Below the pieces are notes generated by a model. That model ran no database searches. It was not told the DNA's origin and saw nothing but the letters and a program-made list of their open reading frames with translations. The translations under genes and the position numbers were made by a program. Shown in pieces: positions 60,332 to 64,000 of a stretch of DNA of 64,000 bases. Location: the NCBI RefSeq assembly GCF_021155765.1, contig NC_060110.1:11779501-11843500 (forward strand). The letters run 5' to 3'. Numbering within the stretch: the first letter of the stretch is position 1; each line of letters opens with the position of its first letter. This stretch comes from Diprion similis. Its lineage: Eukaryota > Arthropoda > Insecta > Hymenoptera > Diprionidae.

Positions 60332-63300
60332 ATGCAAAAAAGCGTAGGACCAACAGCAGAGAAATGACGACGGAAATCTGCAGTTTTTCGGCTGTAACTT
60401 TCCAGGCGCTGCTCGCAGCATATTGGGACTGCGCTCAATCGATTTCTCTCGCAAAATTACGTCGGAATAGTGCCTTGAGAAATCAATTCCAGACTTTTTC
60501 AGAATCGTCAAAATTTTCGACAAAAATCCAAAGGGGTTAGCCTTAGTTTTTTCTCGATTTTCGGAGCTGAAAATTTTGCGTTTCCGAATCGATTTGTATG
60601 ACCCTTTCTAGAGTAATTCGACCACCAGGAACTCAAAAAACACATGCAAAAGAGCGTAGGACCAACAGCAGAGAAATGACGACGAAAATCTGCAGTTTTT
60701 CGGCTGTAACTTTCCAGGCGCTGCTCGCAGCGTATCGGGACTGCGCTCAATCGATTTCTCTCGCAAAATTACGTCGGAATAGTGCCTTGAGAAATCAATT
60801 CCAGCCTTTTTCAGAATCGTCCAAATTTTCGACAAAAATCCAAAGGGGTTAGCCTTAGTTTTTTCTCGATTTTTGGAGCTGAAAATTTTGCGTTTCCGAA
60901 TCGATTTGTATGACCCTTTCTAGAGTAATTCGACCACCAGGAACTCAAAAAACACATGCAAAAGGGCGTAGGACCAACAGCAGAGAAATGACGACGGAAA
61001 TCTGCAGTTTTTCGGCTGTAACTTTCCAGGCGCTGCTCGCAGCGTATTGGGACTGCGCTCAATCGAATTCTCTCGCAAAATTACGTCGCAATAGTGCCTT
61101 GAGAAATCAATTCCAGCCTTTTTCAGAATCGTCAAAATTTTCGACAAAAATCCAAAGGGGTTAGCCTTAGTTTTTTCTCGATTTTTAGAGCTGAGAATTT
61201 TGCGTCTCTGAATCATTTTGTATGACCCTTTCTAGAGTAATTCGACCACCAGGAACTCAAAAAACACATGCAAAAGAGCGTAGGACCAACAGCAGAAAAA
61301 TGACGACGAAAATCTGCAGTTTTTCGGCTGTAACTTTCCAGGCGCTGCTCGCAGCATATTGGGACTGCGCTCAATCGATTTCTCTCGCAAAATTCCGTCG
61401 GAATAGTGCCTTGAGAAATCAATTCCAGCCTTTTTCAGAATCGTCAAAATTTTCGACAAAAATCCAAAGGGGTTAGCCTTAGTTTTTTCTCGATTTTCGG
61501 AGCTGAAAATTTTGCGTTTCCGAATCGATTTGTATGACCCTTTCTAGAGTAATTCGACCACCAGGAACTCAAAAAACACATGCAAAAGAGCGTAGGACCA
61601 ACAGCAGAGAAATGACGACGAAAATCTGCAGTTTTTCGGCTGTAACTTTCCAGGCGCTGCTCGCAGCGTATCGGGACTGCGCTCAATCGATTGCTCTCGC
61701 AAAATTACGTCGGAATAGTGCCTTGAGAAATCAATTCCAGCCTTTTTCAAAATCGTCGGAATTTTCGACAAAAATCCGAAGGGGTTAGCCTTAGTTTTTT
61801 CTCGATTTTTGGAGCTGAAAATTTTGCGTTTCCGAATCGATTTGTATGACCCTTTCTAGAGTAATTCGACCACCAGGAACTCAAAAAACACATGCAAAAG
61901 GGCGTAGGACCAACAGCAGAGAAATGACGACGGAAATCTGCAGTTTTTCGGCTGTAACTTTCCAGGCGCTGCTCGCAGCGTATTGGGACTGCGCTCAATC
62001 GAATTCTCTCGCAAAATTACGTCGGAATAGTGCCTTGAGAAATCAATTTCAGCCTTTTTCAGAATCGTCAAAATTTTCGACAAAAATCCAAAGGGGTTAG
62101 CCTTAGTTTTTTCTCGATTTTTAGAGCTGAGAATTTTGCGTCTCTGAATCATTTTGTATGACCCTTTCTAGAGTAATTCGACCACCAGGAACTCAAAAAA
62201 CACATGCAAAAGAGCGTAGGACCAACAGCAGAAAAATGACGACGAAAATCTGCAGTTTTTCGGCTGTAACTTTCCAGGCGCTGCTCGCAGCATATTGGGA
62301 CTGCGCTCAATCGATTTCTCTCGCAAAATTACGTCGGAATAGTGCCTTGAGAAATCAATTCCAGCCTTTTTCAGAATCGTCAAAATTTTCGACAAAAATC
62401 CAAAGGGGTTAGCCTTAGTTTTTTCTCGATTTTCGGAGCTGAAAATTTTGCGTTTCCGAATCGATTCGTATGACCCTTTCTAGAGTAATTCGACCACCAG
62501 GAACCCAAAAAACACATGCAAAAGAGCCTAGGACCAACAGCAGAGAAATGACGACGGAAATCTGCAGTTTTTCGGCTGTAACTTTCCAGGCGCTGCTCGC
62601 AGCGTATTGGGACTGCGCTCAATCGATTTCTCTCGCAAAATTACGTCGGAATAGTGCCTTGAGAAATCAATTCCAGCCTTTTTCAGAATCGTCAAAATTT
62701 TCGACAAAAATCCAAAGGGGTTAGCCTTAGTTTTTTCTCGATTTTTAGAGCTGAGAATTTTGCGTCTCTGAATCATTTTGTATGACCCTTTCTAGAGTAA
62801 TTCGACCACCAGGAACTCAAAAAACACATGCAAAAGAGCGTAGGACCAACAGCAGAAAAATGACGACGAAAATCTGCAGTTTTTCGGCTGTAACTTTCCA
62901 GGCGCTGCTCGCAGCATATTGGGACTGCGCTCAATCGATTTCTCTCGCAAAATTACGTCGGAATAGTGCCTTGAGAAATCAATTCCAGCCTTTTTCAGAA
63001 TCGTCAAAATTTTCGACAAAAATCCAAAGGGGTTAGCCTTAGTTTTTTCTCGATTTTCGGAGCTGAAAATTTTGCGTTTCCGAATCGATTCGTATGACCC
63101 TTTCTAGAGTAATTCGACCACCAGGAACCCAAAAAACACATGCAAAAGAGCGTAGGACCAACAGCAGAGAAATGACGACGGAAATCTGCAGTTTTTCGGC
63201 TGTAACTTTCCAGGCGCTGCTCGCAGCGTATTGGGACTGCGCTCAATCGATTTCTCTCGCAAAATTACGTCGGAATAGTGCCTTGAGAAATCGATTCCAG

Positions 63301-64000
63301 CCTTTTTCAGAATCGTCAAAATTTTCGACAAAAATCCAAAGGGGTTAGCCTTAGTTTTTTCTCGATTTTTAGAGCTGAGAATTTTGCGTCTCTGAATCAT
63401 TTTGTATGACCCTTTCTAGAGTAATTCGACCACCAGGAACTCAAAAAACACATGCAAAAGAGCGTAGGACCAACAGCAGAAAAATGACGACGAAAATCTG
63501 CAGTTTTTCGGCTGTAACTTTCCAGGCGCTGCTCGCAGCATATTGGGACTGCGCTCAATCGATTTCTCTCGCAAAATTACGTCGGAATAGTGCCTTGAGA
63601 AATCAATTCCAGCCTTTTGCAGAATTGTCAAAATTTTCGACAAAAATCCAAAGGGGTTAGCCTTAGTTTTTTCTCGATTTTCGGAGCTGAAAATTTTGCG
63701 TTTCCGAATCGATTTGTATGACCCTTTCTAGAGTAATTCGACCACCAGGAACTCAAAAAACACATGCAAAAGAGCGTAGGACCAACAGCAGAGAAATGAC
63801 GACGAAAATCTGCAGTTTTTCGGCTGTAACTTTCCAGGCGCTGCTCGCAGCGTATCGGGACTGCGCTCAATCGATTTCTCTCGCAAAATTACGTCGGAAT
63901 AGTGCCTTGAGAAATCAATTCCAGCCTTTTTCAGAATCGTCAAAATTTTCGACAAAAATCCAAAGGGGTTAGCCTTAGTTTTTTCTCGATTTTCGGAGCT
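60332..64000 (+). repeat. 312-bp satellite array with higher-order structure
   Basis: Tandem units of exactly 312 bp: the same landmark ATG falls at 60598 and every 312 nt to 63718, with no indel seen. The array starts mid-unit at 60332 and runs off the right edge, giving about 11.8 copies in view. Units differ at diagnostic sites (GAA/AAA after ATGACGACG, CGG/TGG in the GCGTAT.GG stretch, and three spacer variants). They fall into four subtypes ordered alpha-beta-gamma twice, delta-gamma twice, then alpha. Each unit has an 84-codon plus frame and 75-98-codon minus frames, but subtype changes alter amino acids freely, so coding is unlikely. The leftmost unit is truncated and carries private changes, as expected at an array edge. 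I do not recognise the satellite by name. Confidence 0.97.

Noticed and set aside
60332..64000. Satellite frames read as a multigene protein family
   Set aside because: Frames exist on both strands in every unit and substitutions change amino acids freely, as expected of homogenised non-coding repeats.

Overview
The window is nuclear DNA from an animal with short introns, almost certainly an insect. Every gene I can support is split by GT-AG introns, many of them 80-130 nt. The recognisable proteins are ordinary animal families: rhophilin, the axonemal dynein assembly factor tilB/DNAAF11, a CRAL-TRIO lipid-transfer protein and TMEM14. I suspect Hymenoptera, possibly a sawfly, but nothing in the sequence proves it. 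There are no bacterial operons, CRISPR arrays or viral genes.

Layout. (1) 1-2.1 kb: nothing recognised. (2) About 2.2-42.7 kb, plus strand: rhophilin, a Rho-GTP-binding scaffold with HR1, BRO1 and PDZ domains. Eleven common exons run from 28188 to 42696. Two alternative first coding exons, at 3003-3032 (10 codons) and 22137-22319 (61 codons), both end in phase 0 and fit the common exon 2. The predicted proteins are 654 and 705 aa. (3) 36.7-38.4 kb, minus strand: a complete four-exon tilB/DNAAF11 gene (441 aa) nested antisense inside one rhophilin intron, with its own AATAAA signal. (4) 42.7-49.2 kb: AT-rich intergenic DNA with hairpins and no recognised gene. (5) About 49.2-57.5 kb, plus strand: a CRAL-TRIO (alpha-tocopherol-transfer-protein-like) gene, four coding exons (317 aa), with probable non-coding 5' exons near 49.4-49.6 kb and possibly a second promoter near 54.2 kb. 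(6) 59.4-58.2 kb, minus strand: TMEM14, three coding exons (111 aa), convergent with the CRAL-TRIO gene. Its last exon is only 70 nt. (7) 60332-64000: a satellite array with an exact 312-bp period that runs off the right edge. Unit subtypes are arranged as two trimers followed by two dimers.

The genes do not form a pathway. Rhophilin links Rho GTPase signalling to membrane and actin scaffolds, tilB serves cilia (in insects, chordotonal neurons and sperm), the CRAL-TRIO protein carries small lipids, and TMEM14 is a small membrane protein whose vertebrate relative supports haem synthesis in mitochondria. The least ordinary features are the nested antisense tilB gene, the alternative rhophilin N-termini, the higher-order satellite and a 73-nt pre-miRNA-like hairpin at 51557-51629. 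Exon limits come from reading splice consensus and protein continuity by eye, without transcript data.
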